Source: Cichorium intybus (taxonomy: Eukaryota > Streptophyta > Magnoliopsida > Asterales > Asteraceae). Taken from it: DNA of 64,000 nt. The translations under genes were made by a program, and so were the position numbers. The stretch covers positions 80,043,894 to 80,107,893 of the forward strand of contig CM042010.1 of the NCBI GenBank assembly GCA_023525715.1, given 5' to 3'. Below are positions 63,117 through 64,000 of the stretch, piece after piece (within the stretch, counting starts at the first letter, position 1; each line of letters starts with the position of its first letter). The notes below the pieces were generated by a model. It saw only the letters and a list, made by a program, of their open reading frames with translations, had not been told where the DNA came from and did no database searches.

Positions 63117-64000
63117 TGATACGAATTGGAATGGCTCAAGCTCTATAATTGAATACAAGGGAATCTTGGTTGTTTGGAATAAAAATATGGTGCAAAATGA
63201 TGGGAGTTTGGGCTGTAACAACACATGGGGAATGACTTGGCGCTGGTGCATGCAAGCATGGATTCAAATCAAGATCAGGCAAGTTAGGGCTGTTAATGGA
63301 AAGATTGATAAGCTAGTGGATGTGGCTGTCATGGAGATGATGTATGGATGCATGGGAGAGGTGTATGATGGATGGCATGATGAAGGGATGATACTCCAAG
63401 GTGTGGGGACCAAGAAAAACGGATTTAAAGCTTCATTTATTTAGTTATTATGGTGAAATAAAGGCCCTTATAATGGCCCTATATTTAGTAACGTTTTTCT
63501 AGTTTAAATAGGATGTTTAATTTGTTTTTAGGCTTTATATAAGCCACTTTTATCATTGTAATCAAATAATGAATGATTTGAAGAACTTGAGCCTTGTGTT
63601 CTTGAGTTGCATACTCACAATTTCGTCTTTTGAAGGATGATTTCCTGATTTTGACTCGAATTCAAGTTAATAGGTCTTAGCTTGTCTTCAAACGATAATC
63701 AATCAATAGGTCTTGGTTGATCATCACACTATCTTTCATTTTCATTCTTATATATCCAAAACACCAAAAATATCCATTCTTTCTGTTCAGATCCTCTTTT
63801 GCTCTCAAAACTCCATATCTTCAATAAAATCCGCATTTGGAGCTGTTTTGAGAGAGTTAGAGCCTGTTTTCGTTTTACAAGCTCCAAACACCATTCAAAC
63901 CATCCATATTCAGTTTCAACCTATTCTAAGCCATACCAAACCCTAACCACAGGAAGACCAGACCCTAAACCCTAGTTTACACGTCCAAACCCTTCCCAAA
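63117..64000 (+). mobile_element. Probable LTR of another retrotransposon (element H), incomplete
   Basis: The family sequence stops abruptly at GTAAAC and unrelated sequence starts TGATACGAATTGG, a possible TG LTR start. It has LTR-like features: TATATAAG near 63536, TGTAATCAAATAATG-like poly(A) context near 63560-63575, repeated AATAGGTCTT phrases (about 63670 and 63710) and telo-box-like AAACCCTAA near the window end. No second end, primer site or coding domain is seen. The 92-codon frame at 63166-63444 is not recognisable. Confidence 0.5.

Noticed and set aside
63166..63444. 92-codon frame in the putative LTR of H
   Set aside because: No recognised family and it lies in a region with LTR features; left as unassigned.

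Overview
The window is plant nuclear DNA made almost entirely of transposable elements nested in one another and in a satellite array; I see no host gene, tRNA or rRNA. Plant origin is shown by Ty1/copia polyproteins, primer sites matching plant initiator tRNA-Met, a plant-type LINE ORF1 (DUF4283 plus CCHC knuckle), a hAT element and a solo LTR of gypsy type. A eudicot, perhaps Asteraceae, fits the protein style, but this is an impression and not a result.

Layout. Positions 1-33963 are a stack of four copies (A-D) of one Ty1/copia family in the 3' part of a LINE. Element C sits in LINE ORF1; A (plus) sits in the 5' leader of C; B (minus) sits in the 5' leader of A with a perfect CAAAC duplication; D sits in LINE ORF1 69 bp downstream of C. 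B and D keep intact 1339-codon gag-pol frames; A has one nonsense codon; C has a frameshift and two nonsense codons. The LINE ends in poly(A) against a roughly 30-bp satellite.

Positions 32358-38115 are a 2,883-bp segment present twice in tandem (D LTR tail, LINE ORF1, satellite, left part of a solo LTR, left part of a hAT element, (TA)n). After it come a different, decayed copia element (E, 38116-44187) inserted in the (TA)n tract of the hAT, the right part of the hAT (to 45109) and the right part of the solo LTR (to 46167). The satellite resumes at 46168-49883 with a higher-order period near 590 bp, is split by a copia-like element without recognisable pol (G, 49884-57369), and continues to about 58796.

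Positions 58797-63116 hold a fifth member of the A-D family (F), with a rearranged LTR end, cut within its coding region at 63117 by what looks like the LTR of another retrotransposon (H) that runs off the window.

Reconstructed order: satellite first; then LINE, solo LTR, G and F; then C in the LINE and hAT in the solo LTR; then A in C and D in the LINE; then B in A; the 2.88-kb duplication came after D. Function here is retrotransposition only: gag particle, protease, integrase, reverse transcriptase and RNase H of the intact copies could also serve the defective ones.
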